From an uncultured Bacteroidales bacterium (GTDB lineage: Bacteria > Bacteroidota > Bacteroidia > Bacteroidales > F082): a stretch of DNA of 64,000 nucleotides. The stretch covers positions 178,866 to 242,865 of the forward strand of contig CAMYVD010000001.1 of the NCBI GenBank assembly GCA_947302205.1, read 5' to 3'. Of the stretch, positions 24,912 to 32,677 are shown piece by piece; positions within the stretch are counted from its first letter, which is position 1; each line of letters opens with the position of its first letter. Made by a program: the position numbers and the translations under genes. A model generated the notes under the pieces. It did not search any database. It saw nothing but the letters and a program-made list of their open reading frames with translations, and was not told the DNA's origin.

Positions 24912-26414
24912 ATGAACCTCTACACCAATAAGAAACGCTGGAAATGGGTGCTCGCCGTGGTGGCGCTCCTCATTGTAGGTGCCTCGCTGTGGTATACCAA
25001 TCACTTGGTGAAATCCATCGCTGTGCAGGAAACCAACCAGGTGAAGATGTGGGCAGCGGCCATGGAACAACACGCCGGCATGATGAAGTCAACGGAGGAA
25101 TTCTTCAACAAAGTCAGCGAACAGGAACAGATGCGCGTGGACTTGCTAGCTATGGCTTACCGTCAAGTGCTGGACTTCTCCACGAACGAAAACACGGGTA
25201 TCTATTTGGAAATCATCAAGAACAACATCAGTATTCCTTTGGTGATCACGGATGATAAAGGGAACATCAGGTTTACCAACAACCTTCCCGACGACCAAAT
25301 CGACAAGAAGGTGTTTGATGATGAGATGAAGCAAGCCTATTCGAAGTTTCAGCCTATTAAGATCAACCCCGGTTTCGGACAGATCCAATGGCTTTACTAT
25401 AATGAATCCCTGATTTACACGGAACTGAAGGCGGTGCTTGAAGGCATGATCGACCATTTCTTGGAGGAGATCACGCTGAACGCCGTGGGCGCCCCCGTGA
25501 TCATCACCAATGCCGATGGCACCAAGATCCTGAGCTATGGCAACCTCGACTCCACGATGATGCAAAATTCCGATTATGTGATCCGTCAGTTGGAGGTGAT
25601 GCGCTCCGAGAACGATCCGCTGGAGATCGATTTCATGAATACCGGCAAGGCCTATATCTACTACCGCACCTCCGACTTGGTGGAGCAGATGAAATATTTC
25701 CCGATCATCCAAATCATCGTCATCGCGCTTTACCTGCTGATCGCCTACTTGCTGTTCAGTTGGGCGCATCGCTCGGAGCAGAACCAGGTATGGGCGGGCA
25801 TGGCCAAGGAGACCGCGCATCAGTTGGGTACGCCCATCTCTTCGCTCATGGGTTGGGTGGAGCTGCTGAAGATGCAGGAGGAGCCTTTTGCGGGTACCAA
25901 GGAGATGGAAGAGGATATAGAACGATTGCAGATTGTGACGGATCGTTTCTCGAAGATTGGTTCTATTCCTGTGCTGGAGCCTACTGACATCATTCCGTTG
26001 ATCAAGGATACCATGGCATACCTTCAAAGGCGTTTCTCCAAAAAGTTTGAATTTGACATCCGACTGCCTGAAGAATCTCTGGTGCTGCCGTTGGTGCCCT
26101 CGCTGTTCCGCTGGGTGCTCGAAAACCTCACCAAAAACGCTGTGGATGCCATGGGCGATCACGGTAAGATCACCTTGGAATTGACCGAAAGCGAAGAGGA
26201 GGTCTTCATCGACCTGAGCGATACGGGCAAAGGCATCTCAAAGTCTCAGATCAAGCAAGTGTTCAAGCCTGGCTTCACCAGCAAGAAACGTGGCTGGGGC
26301 TTAGGCCTTTCGTTGGCCAAGCGAATCATTGAGGAATACCACAAGGGAAAGATTTTCATCAAGTCCACCGTGGTTGGTCAAGGCACTACCTTCCGGATCG
26401 TGCTGAAAAAGTAG
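24912..26414 (+). CDS. Membrane sensor histidine kinase (orphan)
   Basis: A 500-residue inner-membrane sensor kinase. A first membrane helix ([18 protein letters not shown]) is followed by a periplasmic sensor region of about 220 residues and a second helix ([18 protein letters not shown], near residue 265). The H-box [20 protein letters not shown] gives the phospho-accepting His. The catalytic ATPase domain has [11 protein letters not shown] (N box), [10 protein letters not shown] (G1) and [11 protein letters not shown] (G2). No response-regulator gene is adjacent, so its partner is elsewhere. The signal sensed is unknown. Confidence 0.9.
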   Translation: MNLYTNKKRWKWVLAVVALLIVGASLWYTNHLVKSIAVQETNQVKMWAAAMEQHAGMMKSTEEFFNKVSEQEQMRVDLLAMAYRQVLDFSTNENTGIYLEIIKNNISIPLVITDDKGNIRFTNNLPDDQIDKKVFDDEMKQAYSKFQPIKINPGFGQIQWLYYNESLIYTELKAVLEGMIDHFLEEITLNAVGAPVIITNADGTKILSYGNLDSTMMQNSDYVIRQLEVMRSENDPLEIDFMNTGKAYIYYRTSDLVEQMKYFPIIQIIVIALYLLIAYLLFSWAHRSEQNQVWAGMAKETAHQLGTPISSLMGWVELLKMQEEPFAGTKEMEEDIERLQIVTDRFSKIGSIPVLEPTDIIPLIKDTMAYLQRRFSKKFEFDIRLPEESLVLPLVPSLFRWVLENLTKNAVDAMGDHGKITLELTESEEEVFIDLSDTGKGISKSQIKQVFKPGFTSKKRGWGLGLSLAKRIIEEYHKGKIFIKSTVVGQGTTFRIVLKK

Positions 26415-26425
26415 TCGTTGCCGGT

Positions 26426-27814
26426 TTAGTGTTTCACCACGAAACGCATGGCCTTCTCTCCCATTTTAACGACATAAACGCCGCTTTCGTAGCCGGTGGT
26501 GTTGATGTTCAACTCGTTGCCGTTAGCTTCCATCTCGTCCACTTTTTGGCCGAGGGTGTTGAAAATGCGCACGGTGCCAAGGTTTTTGCCCTTCAAGGTC
26601 AGGTTTTCGTTGGCGGGATTGGGGAAGAGACGCCATTCGTTGTTGATTTCAGCGATGCTGAGCAATGCTTCGTCAATCCATACTTCGTAATAACTGGTTC
26701 CGCCAGTATAATTGACTTCAATCGAGGTATGCGCTCCATCCTTCGTTCCAGCGTGAAGCGGCGAGATGGTGAAATAGAAGGGGGCGGAGCCATAGTCCAA
26801 AGTGTATGGCAGCTCTGAGGATAATTCGATGTTCAGATAAGGGCCACCTTCGTCGGGAACTTCTGAAATGGAAGAGATCTCAAATGGGGTCAATGTGCCT
26901 GCGTTGCCGTTTGACAGGTAAAGGTCGGTGGAGGGATTTTCGGTGTCCAAGGCAATCATAAAATAAGGTCCAAGGATCAATCCCATATCAAGGGCGGTGT
27001 TCTCTATCATGGCAATGACCTCTTTTTCACCTACGGAAGTCATGACGCTGATGACAAAAGAGGTGAACTCGTCTTTCAAAGGCGGGACTTGATAGCCGAT
27101 CACGACATCGATGGATTCGCCGGCTTCCAGGGTGACGGGCAAAGAGGGTTGCCAGACTTCCAGAGCCGAGCCGCCTTCGGGGATGATATCGTCAATGGTC
27201 ACGGCCTCGTCTGTTTCGTTCAGGATGGTAAAGATCTGGTCTTCGCCCATGTTGTAGAACCACAGGGTATCAGGGGTGATGGTGAGTTCGCCAACGGGTT
27301 CGGTGCAGTCGTGCTCTTCAATGCCGTAGGGTGTCAATGCGTTGATAACCGTCTGGGCGTTGCTGATTGGCCATAAGTCTTGAATTACGATGGAACGGTC
27401 AGGAGCGATCAAGATAATGGTGGGGTATTGCGAAATGCCATATTGGCTGCAAATGGTATTGCCGCCGCCAGCGGTGCTGATGGTGGGATATTCCACGCCG
27501 TAGTTGGCTGCCCAGTTTTGGCAAGCGGCATCACCGTCGGAGGTGGAGATTTCAATGTAATACACGTCATGCATATTGCACCCAAAAGCATAATAGGATT
27601 CCACAATCTTAGGCGTAGCCTGTTGGCATGGACCGCAGGTGGTGAAGAAGAAGTCGATGAGGACATATTGGCCTCCGTCGAGGATGTCGAACAGGTGGAC
27701 TTCGGTGCCGTGGCAATCCGTGGCAGTGAAGTCAAAGGCAGTGGTGTAGGGACACTGGGCTTTCAAGCCAAAGCTCAATACCAGTGCAAAAACAAAGAGT
27801 AAGGTTTTTTTCAT
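26426..27814 (-). CDS. Secreted thioredoxin-fold protein with T9SS type A sorting domain
   Basis: A 462-residue exported protein. After the signal peptide (MKKTLLFVFALVLSFGLKAQ) comes a TlpA/AhpC-like thioredoxin domain with the redox motif FFFTTCGPCQQATPKIVE near residue 60. A central beta-sandwich region follows, then a C-terminal type A sorting domain (RLFPNPANENLTLKGKNLG to VVKH). T9SS substrates are moved across the outer membrane and often anchored at the cell surface, so a CGPC oxidoreductase would act outside the cell. Whether it oxidises, reduces or is inactive cannot be judged. Confidence 0.85.
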   Translation of the reverse strand: MKKTLLFVFALVLSFGLKAQCPYTTAFDFTATDCHGTEVHLFDILDGGQYVLIDFFFTTCGPCQQATPKIVESYYAFGCNMHDVYYIEISTSDGDAACQNWAANYGVEYPTISTAGGGNTICSQYGISQYPTIILIAPDRSIVIQDLWPISNAQTVINALTPYGIEEHDCTEPVGELTITPDTLWFYNMGEDQIFTILNETDEAVTIDDIIPEGGSALEVWQPSLPVTLEAGESIDVVIGYQVPPLKDEFTSFVISVMTSVGEKEVIAMIENTALDMGLILGPYFMIALDTENPSTDLYLSNGNAGTLTPFEISSISEVPDEGGPYLNIELSSELPYTLDYGSAPFYFTISPLHAGTKDGAHTSIEVNYTGGTSYYEVWIDEALLSIAEINNEWRLFPNPANENLTLKGKNLGTVRIFNTLGQKVDEMEANGNELNINTTGYESGVYVVKMGEKAMRFVVKH

Positions 27815-27833
27815 AGTGTAAGGATTTGGTAAA

Positions 27834-30536
27834 TTAATTATCTCGGAAATCTTTCTTTTTAGTCAGTTTCAGGTCTTGCAGTGCCTGAGCCTTCACGTTG
27901 ATGGTGAAGTTCCAGCTCTTGTAGCTCCCGATGGGGATCCAGTTGAAGCGCATCTCCCAGCAGTGCAGGTCGCGGTAGATGTTCAAAGAAGTGTAGGATA
28001 GGCCGTGGTTGGTGAAGTCCCATCCGGTGGAGAAGGAGACTTTCCATTTCGGCGAGAAGCTGATGTCACCGCTGATGTTCAGGGTTTGCACCACTTGGTT
28101 GGTGGCGATGCCCATGAAGGCGGCATAGGTCAGGTTGGAGGAGTGTCGCAGGTTGTAACTCAAGGTCACCGACCAAGGGGTGCTCCAGTCGATATAGGAC
28201 TTCGGATTGCCCAAAATATCGTCCAACTCGCCCTCGGTGACAAATTCGCTGCCATGGGCTCTTCTGGTGATTTCATCTTGGAAATCATTGGCTTGCGCAT
28301 TGTTGGCATCTCTCCATTTCTTCAAGTCGTTTTGGCTGAACGACCAGCTGAGGCTGAAAGTCCAAGCAGAATTGTTTTTATGGAAGAGCCGTTGGTTTTC
28401 AATGATTTCAAGGCGGTTGAGGCGTTTTCCCGTGGAGTCGATGACGTAAGGATCCCAGACGCTGGAGTAGCTCACTTTCAGTTTCTTGAACAAGGTGGTG
28501 CGGGCGTTTACCGACAGATAGGAAAACCGCAATGAGTCTTTGGTGAGGTCGTAATTGCCAGAGAATCCCAAGGATTCCAGCAGAACGATTTTTTTCAGTC
28601 CGGTGACGGTGTCTGACCTTGAGGGCACCTTCATTTCCAAGGTGTTGTTGAAGTTGTAGGTGATCAGTCCCGATTTGTTCTGCGACGGGGTTCCGTACAG
28701 AGCGTTCATGAACATGTTGTATGTCTGGAGCTCTCCCGCACCGTCAACATAAGTGTTGTAGACATGCCACTTGGGATCGCTGAAATCCGGTCGGTAAGAA
28801 AAGCCGATGGTGGGGGTGAACACATGGCGAATGGCCCTGATGGGGCCTTTTCGGAAGTTTACCATGCCGTAGATCTTCGTGGTGATGTTGCTGGAAAGGT
28901 TGTAGTCTATCAGGTTTCGGAATCCCGTGATGGTGTCCAGTACAAGGCAACTGTCAGCCTCGTTCCAATGACGCTCGACGCGGCTGAAGTACATGTAATC
29001 GTTGAACGTGAGCGAGGTGGTCCAGGTAAAGTGCTTGAACAGCTTGATGGGCAGGTTGACCGGGAGGGTGTGCTTGATGCCGTTTTGGGTGAATTTCTGG
29101 AGGTTGTTGAACCATGCCGACATGTTTTCGCTCCAACCTGTGGGAAAGAGCAGGGTGTCAATGCCGGAGACATAGTTCTTGGCATTCATGGTGTAGTTGA
29201 TGTTGAGGTCCTTGTACCAGCGCTTTTTGCCTGCTTTGCCAAGCTTTTGTAAAGGATAGATTCTATTGATGGTCACGGTGGCCTCAGGCAAGGTCACAGT
29301 GACTTGTTTGGTCAGTGTGTTCTGGCTATGACTGGCGTTGAGGGTGAGATACACCTTGCCGGCGAAATTGGTCTGGTAGGCAATACTGCTCTTGAAGGTG
29401 TTGCTCAGGTATTCGTTGGAGGTGGTTGGGTTGTATTTGTTGTAGTTGGAGCTGATGATGTTGACGTCGGCGGAGAAGTTATGCCTCGGATGGGCTTTGG
29501 TGTCCTGCTTATGCGTCCATTTGATCTTGAAGTCGGTGCTTTTGTTGTAGTCGGCGGCTCCTTTGCTGCCGATCTTGTTGACGGCGAAGCCTAACGCTAG
29601 CGAGCCGTTGTGCTTGTATCGCTGGTTGTAGCGGAAGGTGGGTTTGATGGCCCAGCTGCCACGGGTGTAGATGTCGCCTAACAATTGAAGGTCATAATGA
29701 TCGTTGATGGCCCAGTAGTAACCGCCATTTTCAAGGTAGAAGCCACGGTTTTCGGATTCGCCGTAGGTCGGCACGATGATGCCTGAACGTTGTCCTTTGG
29801 CATTGGGGATGATGGCAAAAGGCAGTCCGATGGGCAAGGGTACATCCGCAATGGTGACGTAAACCGGTCCGGTCACAATCTTGTCATCGGGGATGACCTT
29901 GGCTTTTTTGAAACGGAACTGATAATGAGGGTGCTCCTTGAGATTGCAGGTGGTGAAGCCGCCCGACTGGATGTTGATGGTGTTGTCGTCCATCCTCTTG
30001 ATTTTGTCGCCATGGATATAACCGCCGCTCTCCTCGGTCCAGACCTTATGGATGACCCCCCTTTTGGTTTGGAAATTGTACGACATTTCCTCCGCTTCGA
30101 ACTTGGTTTCGCCTTGCGTGAAAACAGGGGTGCCCGTCAGTTTGCCAGTGGAGTCGGGGATGCCTTTGGCTCGCACCACATTGGTGTTCAGGTCGAACTC
30201 CATGTAATTGGCCTCCAGTACGATGTCTTCGTATTTTACCACAGCGTTCCCGTAGTAGTAGATGACCTTCTCATTCATGTCTTGGATGACAGAATCGACG
30301 GCGGTACGGGTTACCTTGGAATCGAAGGTGCTTTCGCTTTTCTTCTTGGGTCTGACGACTCGTTTGGGCGTGACGATGGAATCCCTGGGGTTAAGGATGG
30401 AGTCCGCAAGGTTCACAAGAGAATCGTTGAGATGGGTCAGGGTATCTAAGGATTGTGAAGTGGAATCAGCAGGTTGGGTAATGGAATCAACAGATTGAGA
30501 GGAGGAAACGAGGGGTGCAATCAGCATCAACGACAT
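27834..30536 (-). CDS. lptD: LptD-like LPS-assembly outer-membrane protein
   Basis: A protein of about 900 residues that would insert lipopolysaccharide into the outer leaflet. A Ser/Asp/Thr-rich low-complexity linker (DSLVNLADSILNPRDSIV) precedes an OstA-like jellyroll (EADYME-type FDLNTNVVRAKGIPDSTG; FEAEEMSYNFQTKRGVIHKV; PFAIIPNAKGQRSGIIVPTY). A large C-terminal beta-barrel rich in aromatic strands follows. The ATG at 30536 is a safe start, but a TTG at 30584 would give a better signal peptide (KWKSAHIYSLLTAFFMSLML) and a 20-nt-plus leader from the -7 box at 30611-30618; I consider it equally or more likely. Confidence 0.8.
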   Translation of the reverse strand: MSLMLIAPLVSSSQSVDSITQPADSTSQSLDTLTHLNDSLVNLADSILNPRDSIVTPKRVVRPKKKSESTFDSKVTRTAVDSVIQDMNEKVIYYYGNAVVKYEDIVLEANYMEFDLNTNVVRAKGIPDSTGKLTGTPVFTQGETKFEAEEMSYNFQTKRGVIHKVWTEESGGYIHGDKIKRMDDNTINIQSGGFTTCNLKEHPHYQFRFKKAKVIPDDKIVTGPVYVTIADVPLPIGLPFAIIPNAKGQRSGIIVPTYGESENRGFYLENGGYYWAINDHYDLQLLGDIYTRGSWAIKPTFRYNQRYKHNGSLALGFAVNKIGSKGAADYNKSTDFKIKWTHKQDTKAHPRHNFSADVNIISSNYNKYNPTTSNEYLSNTFKSSIAYQTNFAGKVYLTLNASHSQNTLTKQVTVTLPEATVTINRIYPLQKLGKAGKKRWYKDLNINYTMNAKNYVSGIDTLLFPTGWSENMSAWFNNLQKFTQNGIKHTLPVNLPIKLFKHFTWTTSLTFNDYMYFSRVERHWNEADSCLVLDTITGFRNLIDYNLSSNITTKIYGMVNFRKGPIRAIRHVFTPTIGFSYRPDFSDPKWHVYNTYVDGAGELQTYNMFMNALYGTPSQNKSGLITYNFNNTLEMKVPSRSDTVTGLKKIVLLESLGFSGNYDLTKDSLRFSYLSVNARTTLFKKLKVSYSSVWDPYVIDSTGKRLNRLEIIENQRLFHKNNSAWTFSLSWSFSQNDLKKWRDANNAQANDFQDEITRRAHGSEFVTEGELDDILGNPKSYIDWSTPWSVTLSYNLRHSSNLTYAAFMGIATNQVVQTLNISGDISFSPKWKVSFSTGWDFTNHGLSYTSLNIYRDLHCWEMRFNWIPIGSYKSWNFTINVKAQALQDLKLTKKKDFRDN

Positions 30537-30610
30537 AAAAAATGCCGTCAACAATGAATAAATATGTGCAGATTTCCACTTCAAATGATAAAAAACAATT
30601 ATTTTTGTGC

Positions 30611-30618
30611 CAAAATTA
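30611..30618 (-). promoter_or_regulatory. -7 promoter box (TAATTTTG) for lptD
   Basis: On the minus strand this reads TAATTTTG. It abuts the divergent amidase box (30620-30627) with a single base between them. Confidence 0.5.
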
Positions 30619-30619
30619 G

Positions 30620-30627
30620 TAAATTTG
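30620..30627 (+). promoter_or_regulatory. -7 promoter box (TAAATTTG) for the amidase
   Basis: TAAATTTG ends 3 nt before the ATG at 30631. If used, transcription would begin at or next to the start codon, giving a leaderless or nearly leaderless mRNA. Confidence 0.5.
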
Positions 30628-30630
30628 GCT

Positions 30631-31905
30631 ATGTCACAACGTAACAATTTGAAATTTGGTATTCTTTTGGTCGCTTTTCTCCTTCCTTTTACCTTGTTTG
30701 CACAGCGGGGTGAGAAGATCACGACCGTTGTCATCGATCCAGGGCACGGAGGGAAGGATACCGGCGCATTGGGTGCCATCAGCAAGGAGAAGGATCTGAA
30801 CCTGACGGTGGCATTGCTCACAGGCGATTACATCAAGAAGAACTTTCCCGACGTGAAAGTCATCTATACCCGTGAGCGCGATGTGTTTGTGGGACTGAAT
30901 GAGCGTGCCATGATCGCCAATCGCAACAATGCCGATGTCTTCATCTCCATCCACTGCAACTCTACGGATGTCAAGGGTTCCACGGCCATGGGCGCTGAGA
31001 CGTTTGTGCTGGGTGAACACAAGAATGCCGCGAACCTGCAAGTGGCTAAGAACGAGAACTCCGCCATCCTTTATGAGGAGGATGCCAGTGAACAATATGG
31101 CGATTTCGATCTGAACAGCCCCGAAGCCTATATCGCCCTGTCGCTCTTCCAACAGGAATACCTGAACCAAAGCCTGCAACTTGCAGCCAATGTGCAGGAG
31201 CAGTTCTCGAAACGTGTGGGTCGCAAGGACCGTGGCGTGCAACAGGCAGGATTCCTTGTGTTGTGGAAGACGGCCATGCCCAGCATCCTTATCGAGTTGG
31301 GTTTCATCAGCAATGCGGCTGAAGAACGCTTCCTGGTTTCCGAATCAGGCCAGATTTATATGGCTTCGGCCATTTATCGGGCTTTCCGGGACTTTAAGAC
31401 AAGCTTCGAGGGCGAGAACGCTACGACAAAAGTCGTGGTCACCCAAGAGGCCACTCCCGTTGAGGAGCCCAGCCCGGTAGTTGAAGAGAAACCGATAACA
31501 GAGGAAAAGCCTGTGGCTCAAGAGCAGCCCAAAGAGGAAGTCAAGCCCATAGTGGTAGAAAAACCCGTTGTCGAAGAGAAACCGATAGCAGAGGAAAAAC
31601 CCGTGGTGAAAGCTGTTAAAAAGCAGACCGTTTCATTTAAGGTCCAGATCTTTATTAGCGATACCAAGGTGTCTGCCAAAGACAAGCGAATCGCCAACAT
31701 CAAGGAGGTGGACTACTACGAGTATAATGGCAGCTACCGTTACACTTCGGGCAACTTCCGCACCAAGGAAGAGGCTTTCGCCCGCCAAAAAGAAATGCAA
31801 AAGCAAGGCTATCCCGATGCTTGGGTCGTTTGCTTTGTCAATGGCGAACGCGTGAGCATGCAGGAAGCCCAGGATGCCTTGGAGCGAAACAGGCGAGGAG
31901 AGTGA
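30631..31905 (+). CDS. N-acetylmuramoyl-L-alanine amidase (Amidase_3) with SPOR-like tail
   Basis: A 424-residue periplasmic zinc amidase that cleaves the MurNAc-L-Ala bond of peptidoglycan, typically for daughter-cell separation. A signal peptide (FGILLVAFLLPFTLFAQ) is followed by Amidase_3: zinc-binding TTVVIDPGHGGKDTGALG, VFISIHCNSTDVKG and PSILIELGFISNAAEERFL. A repetitive Pro/Glu/Lys linker with several VVEEKP/ITEEKP-like units spans residues about 280-335. A SPOR-like domain follows (SFKVQIFISDTKV, then SGNFRTKEEAFARQKEMQKQ), which would bind denuded septal glycan. It diverges from lptD with overlapping promoters. Confidence 0.9.
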   Translation: MSQRNNLKFGILLVAFLLPFTLFAQRGEKITTVVIDPGHGGKDTGALGAISKEKDLNLTVALLTGDYIKKNFPDVKVIYTRERDVFVGLNERAMIANRNNADVFISIHCNSTDVKGSTAMGAETFVLGEHKNAANLQVAKNENSAILYEEDASEQYGDFDLNSPEAYIALSLFQQEYLNQSLQLAANVQEQFSKRVGRKDRGVQQAGFLVLWKTAMPSILIELGFISNAAEERFLVSESGQIYMASAIYRAFRDFKTSFEGENATTKVVVTQEATPVEEPSPVVEEKPITEEKPVAQEQPKEEVKPIVVEKPVVEEKPIAEEKPVVKAVKKQTVSFKVQIFISDTKVSAKDKRIANIKEVDYYEYNGSYRYTSGNFRTKEEAFARQKEMQKQGYPDAWVVCFVNGERVSMQEAQDALERNRRGE

Positions 31906-31914
31906 CCGGCTCGT

Positions 31915-32289
31915 TTACAGGGCGGCGATCATCTCAATCTCCACTAAGGCCTTCTTGGGAAGTTCCTTGACGGCGAATGCGGCACGGGCAGGGCAAGCTC
32001 CGCTGAAATATTTGCCGTAAACGGCGTTCATGTCGGCAAAATAGCTCATGTCGGCCAACAGGCAAGTTGATTTTACGACGTTGTCAAAGGTGCATCCGGC
32101 TTCGTTGAGGATGGCCTCGAGGTTTTTCATGCATTGCTCGGCCTGTGCGGTGATGCCTTCAGGCATGACGCCGGTAGCGGGGTCGATGGGAAGTTGTCCT
32201 GAAATGAATAACATGCCGTTGGCTGCGATGGCCTGGCTGTAGGGTCCAATGGCACCCGGGGCTTTGGCGGTAGCGATAGCTTTTTTCAT
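31915..32289 (-). CDS. ridA: RidA family reactive imine/enamine deaminase
   Basis: A 124-residue YjgF/YER057c/UK114-type protein that hydrolyses reactive 2-aminoacrylate and related enamines made by PLP enzymes, acting as a cytoplasmic trimer. Signatures include APGAIGPYSQAIAANGMLFI, SGQLPIDPATG and the C-terminal CPARAAFAVKELPKKALVEI, containing the conserved Arg and Glu. I start at 32289 (MKKAIATAKAP); the longer frame overlaps the promoter. It is monocistronic, convergent with the amidase gene and divergent from the DivIC-like gene. Confidence 0.95.
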   Translation of the reverse strand: MKKAIATAKAPGAIGPYSQAIAANGMLFISGQLPIDPATGVMPEGITAQAEQCMKNLEAILNEAGCTFDNVVKSTCLLADMSYFADMNAVYGKYFSGACPARAAFAVKELPKKALVEIEMIAAL

Positions 32290-32322
32290 GGTTAGCGTTT
32301 TTTGTTGATGTTTTTCTGTCCG

Positions 32323-32330
32323 CAAAATTA
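32323..32330 (-). promoter_or_regulatory. -7 promoter box (TAATTTTG) for ridA
   Basis: On the minus strand this reads TAATTTTG, 33 nt before the ridA ATG at 32289. It supports the short start. Confidence 0.5.
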
Positions 32331-32351
32331 AACTTTATCCTTCAAATTGCA

Positions 32352-32359
32352 TAATTTTG
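32352..32359 (+). promoter_or_regulatory. -7 promoter box (TAATTTTG) for the DivIC/FtsB-like operon
   Basis: TAATTTTG followed by C lies 21 nt before the GTG start at 32381 and drives the operon away from ridA. Confidence 0.5.
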
Positions 32360-32380
32360 CATTTCAAAAAATAACCAACC

Positions 32381-32677
32381 GTGACTTTCTGGAGCATCAT
32401 AAGAAAACTGAACAACCGCTACGTGATCGCAACCATAGTGTTCTTGCTGGTCATTCTTTTCTTTGACCAGTTCAATCTTGGGACACAAATCAACCTTCAT
32501 CGCGAGTTGAAAGAACAGGAGCTTGAAATCCAGCATCTTGAAAAAGGGATAGCGCAGTACAAAGACTCCTTGAGGATGGTGACGGAAGACCGCGAAGGAA
32601 TGGAGCGCATCGCCCGTGAAAAGTACTTCATGAAACGCGACAACGAGGTGGTTTATAAAATCGTTGACAAGGAATGA
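32381..32677 (+). CDS. FtsB/DivIC-family septum formation initiator
   Basis: A 98-residue bitopic division protein. A single membrane helix near the N-terminus (YVIATIVFLLVILFFDQF) is followed by a coiled coil (HRELKEQELEIQHLEKGI) and the conserved EGMERIAREKYFMKRDNEVV tail. FtsB/DivIC proteins pair with FtsL and regulate septal peptidoglycan synthesis. The start codon is GTG at 32381. Its stop overlaps the ATG of the next gene as ATGA, so the DUF5686 protein is translationally coupled to it. Confidence 0.85.
   Translation: MTFWSIIRKLNNRYVIATIVFLLVILFFDQFNLGTQINLHRELKEQELEIQHLEKGIAQYKDSLRMVTEDREGMERIAREKYFMKRDNEVVYKIVDKE

Noticed and set aside
24840..25073. Extended LeuRS start at 25073.
   Set aside because: It would run through the divergent promoter region and into the histidine-kinase gene. 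The conserved LeuRS start is at 24839.
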